A stretch of DNA of 64,000 nucleotides from Methanobacterium petrolearium (GTDB lineage Archaea; Methanobacteriota; Methanobacteria; Methanobacteriales; Methanobacteriaceae). Both the position numbers and the translations under genes were made by a program. Shown here one piece after another: positions 18,341 to 26,601 of the stretch (the stretch's first letter is position 1; each line of letters starts with the position of its first letter). The DNA lies in assembly GCF_017873625.1 (NCBI RefSeq), contig NZ_JAGGKL010000009.1, forward strand, positions 45,745-109,744. The letters run 5' to 3'. Under the pieces are notes generated by a model. That model was not told the DNA's origin. It did no database searches and saw only the letters and a program-made list of their open reading frames with translations.

Positions 18341-19021
18341 ATGAAAGAGGATTACCACATTGATCTTGAAAAATTCCCTTTAAATAGATTTAAGAAAGAA
18401 TTATCAGAATCAGAACTTATTCCCAGCAGGAAAATATTAAAAGAAAAAATAAATGAAAGATTCGAAATTCTGGAAAATAATGGAATTGGAAACCTACAGG
18501 ATCTCAAAGTATCATTAAAAACCCCTAAAAAAACCCGAGAATTTGCAGGTAAATCTGGCCTACCTGAAGATTACCTCCTGATTTTGCGGAGAGAAGTGAA
18601 TAGTTACACTCCCAACCCTGTTAATCTAGAAAAATTCCCAGGAGTGGAAAAAGAGACTGTGAATAAATTAAAAAGTGTTGGGATTAAAAACACGGCTCAT
18701 TTGTTTAAAAAAGTTAAAACTCCTGAGGATCGGATAAAATTGGCTGCAGAACTTGAAATACCAGAGGAAGAAATTCTGGAATTGGCAAAATTAACAGATC
18801 TTTCCAGAATCAAGTGGGTTGGCCCTGTTTCTGCCAGGATTTTTCTGGATTCAGGGATTGATACTGTTGAAAAGGTGTCTGAAGCAGATGCTGGATCCTT
18901 TTACAAAAAACTTGTTGAACTTAACCAGAAAAAAAAGTATACCAAAGCTAAATTCCTAGAAAGTGATGTTGCTTTGTGTATTAAAGTTTCTAAAATGGTA
19001 CCCAAGACAATAAAATACTGA
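18341..19021 (+). CDS. DUF4332-like helix-hairpin-helix protein
   Basis: 226 residues, soluble. Two helix-hairpin-helix-like units stand out: LEKFPGVEKETVNKLKSVGI (about 98-117) and IKWVGPVSARIFLDSGID (about 165-182); a weaker one is near the N-terminus (LENNGIGNLQDL). This arrangement is that of the DUF4332 family, whose members resemble DNA-binding HhH domains; no catalytic residues are visible. GGGGGACAGTT before the ATG is a good ribosome binding site. It follows the terpene-cyclase-like gene by 68 bases in the same direction, so they could share a transcript. Confidence 0.75.
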   Translation: MKEDYHIDLEKFPLNRFKKELSESELIPSRKILKEKINERFEILENNGIGNLQDLKVSLKTPKKTREFAGKSGLPEDYLLILRREVNSYTPNPVNLEKFPGVEKETVNKLKSVGIKNTAHLFKKVKTPEDRIKLAAELEIPEEEILELAKLTDLSRIKWVGPVSARIFLDSGIDTVEKVSEADAGSFYKKLVELNQKKKYTKAKFLESDVALCIKVSKMVPKTIKY

Positions 19022-19061
19022 TTAACGAATTTATAATTGAATCTATAACTAAGGTGCTCTA

Positions 19062-19124
19062 ATGACAGATATTCACCTAAAAAGTCATAATAGAAAAGAC
19101 CTTATGATGTGGTTTGGAAATTGA
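19062..19124 (+). CDS. Possible 20-residue micro-ORF or gene remnant
   Basis: AAGGTGCTCTA before an ATG at 19062 opens a 20-codon frame (MTDIHLKSHNRKDLMMW and three more residues) ending at a TGA at 19122. The ribosome binding site is good, yet the peptide reads like the first residues of a longer protein cut short. Chance cannot be excluded. Confidence 0.2.
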   Translation: MTDIHLKSHNRKDLMMWFGN

Positions 19125-19152
19125 TTTCTGATCCCTTAACTTACCCCCAAAT

Positions 19153-19413
19153 CTATCCATTCTGGTTATCCAAAATAAAAGAAGTTGATTCTAACTTTTT
19201 CAAAGGATAAGGTAATGTTAAGGACATGATAACCATAATAATCGGGATTAACATTAATAAAGCCATCCCAAATAGCATTTTCTGACTTATCTTCTGACCT
19301 GCTATTTCTCCCACTTTAAAGGCACCACTAAATATTCGCAGCACATCCCCCAAAAGATAAGTTAACATTAAAACTATCCATAACGCTGAAAGGATTATTT
19401 GTACATCTTCCAT
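19153..19413 (-). CDS. Small membrane protein, possibly truncated DUF6326-like
   Basis: 86 residues with two clear membrane helices (about 5-22 and 44-66). The N-terminus VQIILSALWIVLMLTYLLGD followed by VLRIFSGAF resembles the DUF6326 family of four-helix proteins, which are roughly 130-140 residues long, so this copy lacks the second half. The C-terminal tail after LPYPL is polar and unrelated, which suggests a frameshift or deletion. The family assignment is from memory of the N-terminal pattern. It lies 37 bases downstream of a methyltransferase gene on the same strand. Confidence 0.5.
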   Translation of the reverse strand: MEDVQIILSALWIVLMLTYLLGDVLRIFSGAFKVGEIAGQKISQKMLFGMALLMLIPIIMVIMSLTLPYPLKKLESTSFILDNQNG

Positions 19414-19450
19414 GATTCAATCTCCATAGAAGTCCATATAGTTCTGTTCG

Positions 19451-20083
19451 CTAAATCTTCTTTGCTACAATAAAATAGAACTTTAAATGTCTTAATTTTA
19501 ACTTTTCAGTTTCAACAATTTGAAAATTACCATTATATATTAAATCCTCTAATTCAAAGAATTTATAGAATTTCGTAGAGATTACACGTGCTTTTTCCAT
19601 GATAAATAAGGCAGAAAAAGAAAGAATTCTTGAAAACTTCTTCTCCTCCTCCCCCATACATTCTGTTGAAGAAATGAAAAATCCACCTGGTTTCAATAAT
19701 TCGTTAATCCTTTGCATAACCTCAGGTGTGTCTTCTAAATAATTTAGGATATTGAAAGCCAGTATCACATCAAAAGATTCTTTCAAAAGTCTCTCATCAA
19801 ATATGGTTGCTTGCCTGAAGTGGGCATTCGGAGTTTTACGATCATGTGCCTTTCTTTTTGCAATTTCGATCATTTTTGACGATGTATCAATACCATGAAC
19901 CTCTTTAACATCGCTAGCAATTTCCAGTGCTTGAGTTCCTGTACCACATCCAAGATCTAAAACCATGTCGCAGTTATTCAGATATTTTTTGGTTTTTTTA
20001 AGGTTCGTGATGTGAATCTTTGTAAACGGCTCTTCACTTTTATCATAATTATTTGCCATCAAGTTCCAAATCTTTTCTGACAT
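19451..20083 (-). CDS. Class I SAM-dependent methyltransferase
   Basis: 210 residues from the ATG at 20083, where GGGGGGA lies at proper distance; the ATG two codons earlier is too close to it. SAM motif I MVLDLGCGTGTQALEIA (about 37-53), strand-2 acid in GIDTSSKMIEIA, and FDVILAFNILNYLED at strand 4. The last 60 residues hold a hydrophobic segment (RILSFSALFIMEKA), perhaps a substrate cap. Acceptor unknown. Precedes the small membrane protein at 19153. Confidence 0.85.
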   Translation of the reverse strand: MSEKIWNLMANNYDKSEEPFTKIHITNLKKTKKYLNNCDMVLDLGCGTGTQALEIASDVKEVHGIDTSSKMIEIAKRKAHDRKTPNAHFRQATIFDERLLKESFDVILAFNILNYLEDTPEVMQRINELLKPGGFFISSTECMGEEEKKFSRILSFSALFIMEKARVISTKFYKFFELEDLIYNGNFQIVETEKLKLRHLKFYFIVAKKI

Positions 20084-20263
20084 AATCATTCCCCCCTATT
20101 TAGAATGTGTTTATATTATTAGGATCAATAACCATATCGACTTAAACAGGCATTATTAAGAACAAAGCATGCCAGAAATCTTACCAATACCTAATGATAC
20201 ATTTAAAGTCTGTTCAGCCAATTTTTCCTGATCTCCTGATTTTCGTACCATCCTGTGAATTAA

Positions 20264-20779
20264 CTACCCATTTTCCGCGGCTTTTTGCTTTATTTTCCAA
20301 GCAAATTTTTCTGCATTCTGGAGGTCTTGGGCATTGGGGCGGCCCTTATTCATCCCCCCAAACAGTTTAAGGAAACTGTTGGTGTTAAAACCTTTACACT
20401 GAAATTCATCAAGGATGATGTAACCTTTGGATTCTAGTTTTTCCCTTAGTGTGGCGTGATCTTTGGAGGCTTTGGATTTTCCTGTTATTCCCGCAGTTGA
20501 GAAAAGGAATGATTTCTTATTATTTACTTCTGTTAGTTCATCGACAAGTTTAAGTAAAGATTCATGGTGTTTTGCACTGTAAATCCCTGAACCAAAGCCA
20601 ACTAGATCATAGTCTTGAATTTCTTCAGGACTAATTTCCTGTGGCCATTTTATTTCTGCATCAAGAGTTTTGGCCAGGACGTTAGCTATCTTTTCAGTAT
20701 TATGATGATGATACGAATACAAAACCAGGAGAAATTTCAATGATGATGCTTCTTTTAACTCAGTTACTTCATTTTCCAT
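20264..20779 (-). CDS. Flavodoxin domain protein
   Basis: 171 residues. A flavodoxin-like first strand and phosphate loop, LLVLYSYHHHNTEKIANVLA (about 17-36), are followed by YDLVGFGSGIYSAKHH (about 54-69), which forms the FMN ring-binding loop, and by SFLFSTAGITGKS (about 91-103). The loop YSYHHHNTE is His-rich instead of the usual S/T-x-T-G-x-T pattern, which is unusual and worth noting. It probably carries FMN and acts as an electron carrier or reductase. GGTGAAAAA precedes the ATG. A quinone-reductase fragment lies at 20792-20915. Confidence 0.83.
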   Translation of the reverse strand: MENEVTELKEASSLKFLLVLYSYHHHNTEKIANVLAKTLDAEIKWPQEISPEEIQDYDLVGFGSGIYSAKHHESLLKLVDELTEVNNKKSFLFSTAGITGKSKASKDHATLREKLESKGYIILDEFQCKGFNTNSFLKLFGGMNKGRPNAQDLQNAEKFAWKIKQKAAENG

Positions 20780-20791
20780 TTTTTCACCTTT

Positions 20792-20915
20792 TTACCCCAT
20801 TACAGTTATAACCACATTTCCGTTCTGGTGTCCTTGATCAACGTACCGGTGAGCTTCAACAATTTTTTTACAGAGAGTCAATCGTACCAATAACAAGTTT
20901 AATATCCTTTTGACC
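20792..20915 (-). pseudogene. C-terminal fragment of a zinc-type alcohol dehydrogenase/quinone reductase
   Basis: On the minus strand the last codons before a TAA at 20792-20794 read KIVEAHRYVDQGHQNGNVV and ITVMG, the hallmark C-terminus of NADPH:quinone reductases of the medium-chain dehydrogenase superfamily. One stop away upstream, IKLVIGTIDSL fits the preceding strand of the same fold. Nothing of the catalytic or Rossmann domain remains. It is a gene end left after deletion, directly upstream of the flavodoxin gene. Confidence 0.75.
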
Positions 20916-20976
20916 CCAATTTTAATCCTTTAGAACTTTTTATCCTTAAAAAATAAAAAAATAGATTAATCTGGAT

Positions 20977-21870
20977 TTATTCCAGATTTAATTTAATTGA
21001 TCCAATCTTAGGTGCCAGGTAGTTGTATAGGAGTGCGATTAATGCGGTTTCTATGAAGTAGGTTATGAAGTTTGATATGAATTCTCCATAGTTCCCGGAA
21101 ATAATCCCGGATATAATTCCTAATAAGGCGCAAACGATTGCTACTGCCAGTGCAGTGGGTAGTACTGGTATGTGTTTGAGTTCATGCAAACTTCCAGTAA
21201 TTTGATTGAACTCTAACTGGATCTTGGCTACTCTGGTGACTATGTAGTTGTAGAATAGTGCAAATAAAGCGTTCCAAATGAATCCAAACACAAATACCAT
21301 TATAGGTAGTCCGATTATTAATACTAGGAACACAAATGTCCCTGCTACTCCAACTTCTGCACCGGTGGGCATGGCTGCTCCAGAAACATTAGTTATATTA
21401 GCAGTGATGTTGGCTGCTGCTGGCATGGTGCTGATTGTACTTATGAATGAGAATAATGGTGAAAACACAGCTGCAAGTACCAAACCAACGATAAACGCCC
21501 ATATTGCCCCAATAGCAGATAGTATCAGGGAAAATGAAACAATTGGAATTTTTTCCACCTCATTACCCTCTAATTCTAACTTCACACCACCTAACTTGGG
21601 CACTAACACATTGTAAAGCATCACAGAGAAGAAGCTTACCATTATAGTACTGAAAAACGCACCTATTGGAAGGAGAACAATTAGTGGTATTCCTAATCCA
21701 GTAATCAGATTAAATTGTCCTAATTGGGGGAGTAGTCCTGCAGCTTGCACTATGATAAGTGCAATTAACATCACAATAGCAGCAATCAATCCCAAAATTC
21801 CATATATTGAAGCTGACATCCTGGTAAAGGGTGTCAGTTTTAAGGATTTAATTTCTTTTACATCTACCAT
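20977..21870 (-). CDS. Membrane protein with three internal LYN repeats
   Basis: 297 residues and about six membrane helices. The same segment pattern occurs three times, each after a helix: VMLYNVLVPKLGGVKLELEG (about 84-103), LFYNYIVTRVAKIQLEFN (about 210-227) and LLYNYLAPKIGSIKLNLE at the extreme C-terminus. This implies triplication of a two-helix unit. I do not recognise an assigned family with certainty and see no catalytic motif. GGAGGTTAAAAG before the ATG gives a clear start. The 286 bases upstream of it to 22156 are AT-rich and hold no gene that I can support. Confidence 0.75.
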   Translation of the reverse strand: MVDVKEIKSLKLTPFTRMSASIYGILGLIAAIVMLIALIIVQAAGLLPQLGQFNLITGLGIPLIVLLPIGAFFSTIMVSFFSVMLYNVLVPKLGGVKLELEGNEVEKIPIVSFSLILSAIGAIWAFIVGLVLAAVFSPLFSFISTISTMPAAANITANITNVSGAAMPTGAEVGVAGTFVFLVLIIGLPIMVFVFGFIWNALFALFYNYIVTRVAKIQLEFNQITGSLHELKHIPVLPTALAVAIVCALLGIISGIISGNYGEFISNFITYFIETALIALLYNYLAPKIGSIKLNLE

Positions 21871-22156
21871 CTTTTAACCTCCATTTTTGATTTTTAACTC
21901 AAAGGATAGGTTTCAACAAATGCATGATATGTTGAATCCTCTGAATTATTTTTAAGTTCTTAACCTTCACTTAATTCTAGTTTAAACACTTAAAAGTAAT
22001 TTTTCCAAAATTTACTCAGCATTTCCTCCCTTTTACCTCCAAATTCATTCCAGATTATAGATTAAGTAAGTAAAATTAGAAAATATTAAAAACAGTTTAA
22101 AGATTTAATTTAATAAAAAAAAGAATAAAATAAGCCCAATAAGAAAAAATAGAAAA

Positions 22157-22489
22157 TTATTCCCTTGTTATCATTAAAAGCAATGCTAATGCTGTGAATT
22201 CAAGTCCTAAAAAGATTAAAGGTAACACAGCATTGATGATGGTTTCAGGAAGATTGAACACGAAATAAATGGAAAATAATATGTTCTGAACCAGGAACAG
22301 TAAGGAAAATAAAACCAGGGTTGTGGTGAATTTGGATTTTACTTTAAGGTATCTTTCCATATACACATAGAGCATTCCGCTTAAAAGGATGATATTGGCA
22401 ATACTGGTTATTAAAGCCGATGTTTTTACCAATACAAACAAAGTGGGTATTAAATTTGACAGCCCAAAAAAATTTATTTCCAACAACAT
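22157..22489 (-). CDS. Small four-helix membrane protein of the HTH-linked family (copy D)
   Basis: 110 residues. The most divergent member of the family at 5982, 8711 and 11201, still with SIANIILLSGMLYVYMERY, the basic loop KVKSKF, a helix ending LVQNILFS, and the C-terminal ALALLLMITRE. AAAAGGTGTAAAAA precedes the ATG. It lies 40 bases downstream of its winged-helix partner at 22530. Unlike the other copies it is not next to an ABC transporter; its downstream neighbour is the triple-repeat membrane protein at 20977. Confidence 0.8.
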   Translation of the reverse strand: MLLEINFFGLSNLIPTLFVLVKTSALITSIANIILLSGMLYVYMERYLKVKSKFTTTLVLFSLLFLVQNILFSIYFVFNLPETIINAVLPLIFLGLEFTALALLLMITRE

Positions 22490-22529
22490 TTTTTACACCT
22501 TTTATCCTTCTAATATAATTCATTATGCC

Positions 22530-22814
22530 CTATTCTTCATTAAATTCTTCCCAAATCCCCAGAAAAACCTTATAATTTTTTTCCATCTCGCCAGTGAGGA
22601 AGTATAACGCACCGTACTTCTCCCCGGTTGATTCAACCAAATTGTTTTCCTTTAAAACATCCATATGATGCCGGATAGTTTTATAATCAAGTGAAAGTTT
22701 TTCTGCAAGTTTATTAGCATTATAAGGTCTCTTATTTAGTTCAACGATTATTCTGCCGCGATTTTCCCCACCTTTACTCCCGGCAATTAACCACCATAAA
22801 AATACTTTCTTCAT
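22530..22814 (-). CDS. Winged helix-turn-helix transcriptional regulator (copy D)
   Basis: 94 residues. WLIAGSKGGENRGRIIVEL (about 7-25), PYNANKLAEKLSLDYKTIRH (about 30-49) and YGALYFLTGEMEKNY match the regulators at 6341, 11572 and 14912. The whole protein is one winged-helix domain and a short C-terminal amphipathic helix (IWEEFNEE). It is first in a pair with the membrane protein at 22157. GTAGGAGTCCTTT precedes the ATG. Probably a local regulator; ligand unknown. Confidence 0.85.
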   Translation of the reverse strand: MKKVFLWWLIAGSKGGENRGRIIVELNKRPYNANKLAEKLSLDYKTIRHHMDVLKENNLVESTGEKYGALYFLTGEMEKNYKVFLGIWEEFNEE

Positions 22815-22883
22815 AAAGGACTCCTACTAAAGGGATCAAACTTACTAATGCTAACGCATACATCAGTGAAATAGACTTTATCA

Positions 22884-23066
22884 CTATATTATACAAATAA
22901 CATTTGAATGTTTTAAATCATTTTTGCATGGCAATATCATCCACTTCATTATTAAAAGAATGACTATGGGAATTATTTTTGTTTCTAAAACTCGTTTTTG
23001 TAATTGCCTGGTTATGTGCAGTGAATTCCCTGTACCTGAATAATAATAAATATCACCATTACCCAT
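22884..23066 (-). pseudogene. N-terminal remnant of an EFR1-type flavodoxin-ferredoxin gene
   Basis: The ATG at 23066 starts MGNGDIYYYSGTGNSL, which matches the FMN loop (YYFSGTGNSL) of the intact genes at 25719 and 26602. The text KIIPIV follows, then the meaningful reading moves one frame over (SFNNEVDDIAMQK) and stops near 22918. The rest of the flavodoxin domain and both iron-sulfur motifs are missing. It is a decayed third copy near the ectoine operon. Confidence 0.65.
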
Positions 23067-23405
23067 AACAACCCATCAAATGATTGATATAGGGAAATTA
23101 TCTATTAATCATTGTTGTTTTTGGCATGCTCATCCTGACATCCCCATAACCCATAAAAACTGTTTTTACACAAAGATAATCATTTTAAAAGTTCAAAACA
23201 CAGCCACGTTGAATTTTAGAGCTCAGTTGTACCTCATTTTTATATCAAAAAAATGACATGAAATATAATTTTAATCTCCTTCATTAAATCATTCTATTTA
23301 TAAAGATATGGAATTAAAATAAGTCAATTAATCAGCCAAATACAGTTTAAAGCATTTTAAAAGACCATTTTTATCGAATAGTTTTTAAAGGATGAGAAAA
23401 AAAAA
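23067..23405 (+). promoter_or_regulatory. Upstream region of the ectoine operon
   Basis: These 339 bases separate the EFR1 remnant from ectA and contain no gene. They must hold the ectABC promoter. Candidate archaeal TATA elements are TTTATAAAG near 23298 and ATTTTTATC near 23367; I cannot choose between them. AAAGGATGAG at 23387-23396 is the ribosome binding site of ectA. No obvious palindrome for an osmotic regulator is seen. Confidence 0.4.
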
Positions 23406-23921
23406 TTGTGTATGGGCTCGCGAAATGACGAAAATACGCCAATAAATATTCGAAAACCTCAAATAAAGGATGGAAATCGGATTTTCCATCTGGTAAAAGA
23501 ATGTAAACCACTGGATATTAATTCATTATATTACTATCTATTGATATGCGCCCATTTTGATCAAACAAGCGTGATAACAGAATTAGATAGTGAAATAATT
23601 GGGTATATATCTGCTTACATTAATCCACATCAAAAAAACACTCTTTTTATATGGCAGGTGGCAGTGCATCCTGATATGCGTGGCCAGGGCCTGGCAATCA
23701 AAATGATGAAGGACATCCTTGAAAGAGAAGAGATTAAATCAGTTGAATTCATTGAAACCACAGTAACCCCCTCAAATCAAGCTTCAATGTCCCTATTTGG
23801 AAAAATCGCTTCAAAACTAGATACTAATCTTCAGAAATCCTCATTTTTTACCAGCGATCTCTTTGGCGAATCAAATCATGAAGAGGAATTACTTCTTCGC
23901 ATAGGCCCCTTAACTAAATAG
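23406..23921 (+). CDS. ectA: L-2,4-diaminobutyrate N-gamma-acetyltransferase
   Basis: 171 residues, the size of EctA. The GNAT core carries FIWQVAVHPDMRGQGLAIKM (about 79-98) with the acetyl-CoA loop MRGQGLA, and the family-specific N-terminal segment IFHLVKECKPLDINSLYYYLL (contact residues split here as PLDINS and YYLLICAHF). EctA acetylates L-2,4-diaminobutyrate in the second step of ectoine synthesis. The start is either TTG at 23406, at good distance from AAAGGATGAG, or the ATG at 23412. ectB follows after 54 bases. First gene of the ectABC operon. Confidence 0.9.
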   Translation: MCMGSRNDENTPINIRKPQIKDGNRIFHLVKECKPLDINSLYYYLLICAHFDQTSVITELDSEIIGYISAYINPHQKNTLFIWQVAVHPDMRGQGLAIKMMKDILEREEIKSVEFIETTVTPSNQASMSLFGKIASKLDTNLQKSSFFTSDLFGESNHEEELLLRIGPLTK

Positions 23922-23975
23922 GAGAAACCCATTCAATAGACATGAAAATAACGTTTTTAAAATAGTAGTGATTAG

Positions 23976-25259
23976 ATGAAAACATTCAAACAACATGAAT
24001 CACAGGTTCGTAGTTATATAAGAAGTTTCCCTGTAATATTCCAAAAAGCAAAGGGATCTACCCTATATGATGAACAAGAAAATGAATACATTGACTTTTT
24101 TGCCGGTGCAGGAACCCTAAACTATGGACATAATAATCCCTTGGTTTCAGAAGCCTTAATAAAATATATACAGGATGAAGGGATTATTCATGGCCTGGAT
24201 AAGGCAACCACTGCAAAAAAGATATTTCTGGAGAAATTCTATGATATCATCTTACATCCCCGGCATATGGAATACAAAATACAATTTACCGGACCAACCG
24301 GTACCAATGCTGTTGAAACGGCCTTAAAATTAGTTAGAATGGTTAAAGGTAGAAGAAATATCATTGCCTTTACCAATGCATTCCACGGCTTGACCATGGG
24401 ATCCATGGCTGTAACTGCCAATGCATTTTACAGAGATGAAGCATTCATCAACCGGACCAACGTAAGTTTCATGCCTTTTGACGGATATTTCGGAGATGAA
24501 GTTAACACCGCAGATTACCTCCGCAAATACCTGGAAGATCAAAGCAGTGGAGTGGACTTACCCGCTGCCATAATTCTGGAAACTATTCAAGCGGAAGGTG
24601 GTATAAATGTGGCTAGTGATAAATGGCTAAGAGATATCGAACAAATATGTAAAGATTTCGATATATTACTAATTGTAGATGATATTCAGGTAGGAAACGG
24701 CCGTAGTGGAAGTTTTTTCAGTTTTGAAAGTTCTGGGATCAACCCAGACATCATCACGCTCTCCAAATCAATTGGAGGAGGTTTACCATTATCCATGGTA
24801 CTGTTGAAATCTGAATTGGATCAATGGAAACCAGGAGAACATACCGGCACCTTCAGAGGCAATAACCTTGCTTTCGTAGCATCTTCAGAACTTTTAAGCT
24901 ACTGGGAGAATGATAACCTCTCCCAAGCTGTTGAAAGTAAAGAAAAACTAATCAAAGAAAGATTAATGGAAATAAAAGATAAATACCCTGCCATCCAAGC
25001 AGAAGTACGTGGAAAAGGATTAATATACGGGCTGGAAATTCCTTTAAGAGGTTTCTGTAGTGATGTGTCAGAAGAAGCATTTTCAAGAGGTCTTCTGATA
25101 GAACTGGCAGGTGCAGAGGATAATGTACTAAAATTGCTACCCCCATTAACCATTGAACCCGAGTTACTTAAAGAAGGTATAGGCATAATTGAAGATTCAA
25201 TTAAAGATGTTCTAGAAAAAAGAGAGGCCATGATTGAGGATTTAAACAATGATAGTTAG
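23976..25259 (+). CDS. ectB: L-2,4-diaminobutyrate transaminase
   Basis: 427 residues, the length of EctB. A class III aminotransferase: N-terminal HESQVRSYIRSFPVIF typical of EctB, GPTGTNAVETALKLVRM (about 108-124) at the phosphate-binding site, NAFHGLTMGSMAVT, the PLP aspartate in ILLIVDDIQVGNGRSG (about 229-244) and the Schiff-base lysine in ITLSKSIGGGLPLSM (about 260-274). It makes L-2,4-diaminobutyrate from aspartate semialdehyde and glutamate, the entry step of ectoine synthesis. Its last codons overlap ectC by 11 bases, so translation is coupled. Confidence 0.95.
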   Translation: MKTFKQHESQVRSYIRSFPVIFQKAKGSTLYDEQENEYIDFFAGAGTLNYGHNNPLVSEALIKYIQDEGIIHGLDKATTAKKIFLEKFYDIILHPRHMEYKIQFTGPTGTNAVETALKLVRMVKGRRNIIAFTNAFHGLTMGSMAVTANAFYRDEAFINRTNVSFMPFDGYFGDEVNTADYLRKYLEDQSSGVDLPAAIILETIQAEGGINVASDKWLRDIEQICKDFDILLIVDDIQVGNGRSGSFFSFESSGINPDIITLSKSIGGGLPLSMVLLKSELDQWKPGEHTGTFRGNNLAFVASSELLSYWENDNLSQAVESKEKLIKERLMEIKDKYPAIQAEVRGKGLIYGLEIPLRGFCSDVSEEAFSRGLLIELAGAEDNVLKLLPPLTIEPELLKEGIGIIEDSIKDVLEKREAMIEDLNNDS

Positions 25260-25662
25260 AACCCTTGGAGAAATTGAAGGTAGCAGTCGGGAAGTTTTTG
25301 CTGAAAATAGTAACTGGGTAAGCAAGCGTTTCCTTATAGCAGGAGATAATATGGGCTTTTCTTTTAATGAAACCATAATTTATGCCAACACTGAAACTTT
25401 AATCTGGTATAAAAACCATGTAGAAGCCGTTTACTGTGTAGAAGGCGAAGGTGAAATCGAAACAACAGAAGATGGCGTTGTTTATCCTATTAAACCCGGT
25501 ACAATGTATGCTCTGGACAAACACGATCGACATTTTCTTCGAGCTTATGAAAAGGATCTTCGATTGTTATGTGTCTTTAATCCTGCACTGGCAGGTGATG
25601 AGGTTCATGATGAGGATGGTTCCTATGTTAAACCCGACCAACAATCAGTTGCTGAGAAATAA
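25249..25662 (+). CDS. ectC: L-ectoine synthase
   Basis: 137 residues, a cupin of EctC length. MIVRTLGEIEGSSREV starts the protein; the core has TLIWYKNHVEAVYCVEGEGE (about 45-64) with the metal- and substrate-binding residues of the family, PGTMYALDKHDRHFLRA (about 84-100) with the second cupin motif, and CVFNPALAGDEVHDEDGSY at the end. It cyclises N-gamma-acetyl-diaminobutyrate to ectoine, an osmolyte. The ATG lies inside the end of ectB. No ectD hydroxylase, aspartokinase gene or regulator ectR follows, so the product should be ectoine rather than hydroxyectoine. Confidence 0.95.
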   Translation: MIVRTLGEIEGSSREVFAENSNWVSKRFLIAGDNMGFSFNETIIYANTETLIWYKNHVEAVYCVEGEGEIETTEDGVVYPIKPGTMYALDKHDRHFLRAYEKDLRLLCVFNPALAGDEVHDEDGSYVKPDQQSVAEK

Positions 25663-25718
25663 AAAAATCCATTAATACTAAATGGGAAAATCAGCTTATT
25701 TAATGGGTAGAGATTTCA

Positions 25719-26576
25719 CTACCCCTTATTCTTTCTTAACATATCTCTTATTTCCACATCGGGATGATGATATCTAATGGTATTTTCCAGTTCAGTACTT
25801 TCAATTGCCTCATGAGGACACCAATGAAAACAGGCCAGGCAAAATTCACAGTTATGCTGCCATTCCGGCCGTTCATTAACCAGTTCAATATTTTCAACCG
25901 GACAAATACTGGCACAAGTCCCGCAACCAGAACATTTGTCAGTTCCATCCGCATATGGCAACATTTCATCATAGGCCCCGTTCTTTAAATCATAATATTG
26001 TTTTAAATGTCTGATTGTTGTGGGTTTAAAAAGAAAAATGAGGGGAGTTACTATATATTTAATCAATCCATAAATTTTGCCAGCCAGCACATTGGGAGTG
26101 TCGAATCTGACTTTTCTACGGGCATTAATATGTTCATATATAATTTCCAGGTTTTCTTCCCAAACCCGGAACATTTTTTGCTGTTTTTCAGGATTGTTAA
26201 GTGACGAACCTCCCATGTTATAGGGCATGTTAACTGTGAATCCTGCCACCAGCCTGCCACCACGTGACTGGAGAATTTCATCCAAAAAGTTCAATGTATT
26301 AACTGAGACACTTCCGTAGGTACAGAGGGCAAATATGTATTTTGAATCAATGTTTTCCAGTTTTGCAACGAATCTTCTGACAATGAGTGGAACACCATTG
26401 TATGGCTCATGATAAGTTGGGAAAATAATTCCAATCATATCTGCACTTGCCCGTATTGGTCCTTTATCCACTACCGACGCTATGGAAGTGAGTTTTCCAT
26501 TGGTTTTCTCTGCAATGTCTCTTGCTACTGCAAGAAAATTGCCGCTACCTGAAAAATAATATATTTCCATAGTCAT
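25719..26576 (-). CDS. EFR1-type flavodoxin-ferredoxin fusion protein
   Basis: 285 residues. The N-terminal flavodoxin-like domain starts EIYYFSGSGNFLAVARDIA (FMN loop about 5-20) and includes IGIIFPTYHEPYNGVPLIV. The C-terminal part has two [4Fe-4S] motifs, CSGCGTCASICPVENIEL (about 213-230) and CEFCLACFHWCPHEAIE (about 242-258). This is the EFR1 architecture, suggesting FMN and two clusters for electron transfer in the cytoplasm; partners unknown. The FMN loop has GSGNF where its neighbour has GTGNS, so flavin affinity may differ. It is the downstream member of a tandem pair with the gene at 26602; their spacing is 25 bases. Confidence 0.88.
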   Translation of the reverse strand: MTMEIYYFSGSGNFLAVARDIAEKTNGKLTSIASVVDKGPIRASADMIGIIFPTYHEPYNGVPLIVRRFVAKLENIDSKYIFALCTYGSVSVNTLNFLDEILQSRGGRLVAGFTVNMPYNMGGSSLNNPEKQQKMFRVWEENLEIIYEHINARRKVRFDTPNVLAGKIYGLIKYIVTPLIFLFKPTTIRHLKQYYDLKNGAYDEMLPYADGTDKCSGCGTCASICPVENIELVNERPEWQHNCEFCLACFHWCPHEAIESTELENTIRYHHPDVEIRDMLRKNKG

Positions 26577-26601
26577 AATACTCTTTTAATCTTAAATTCA
26601 G

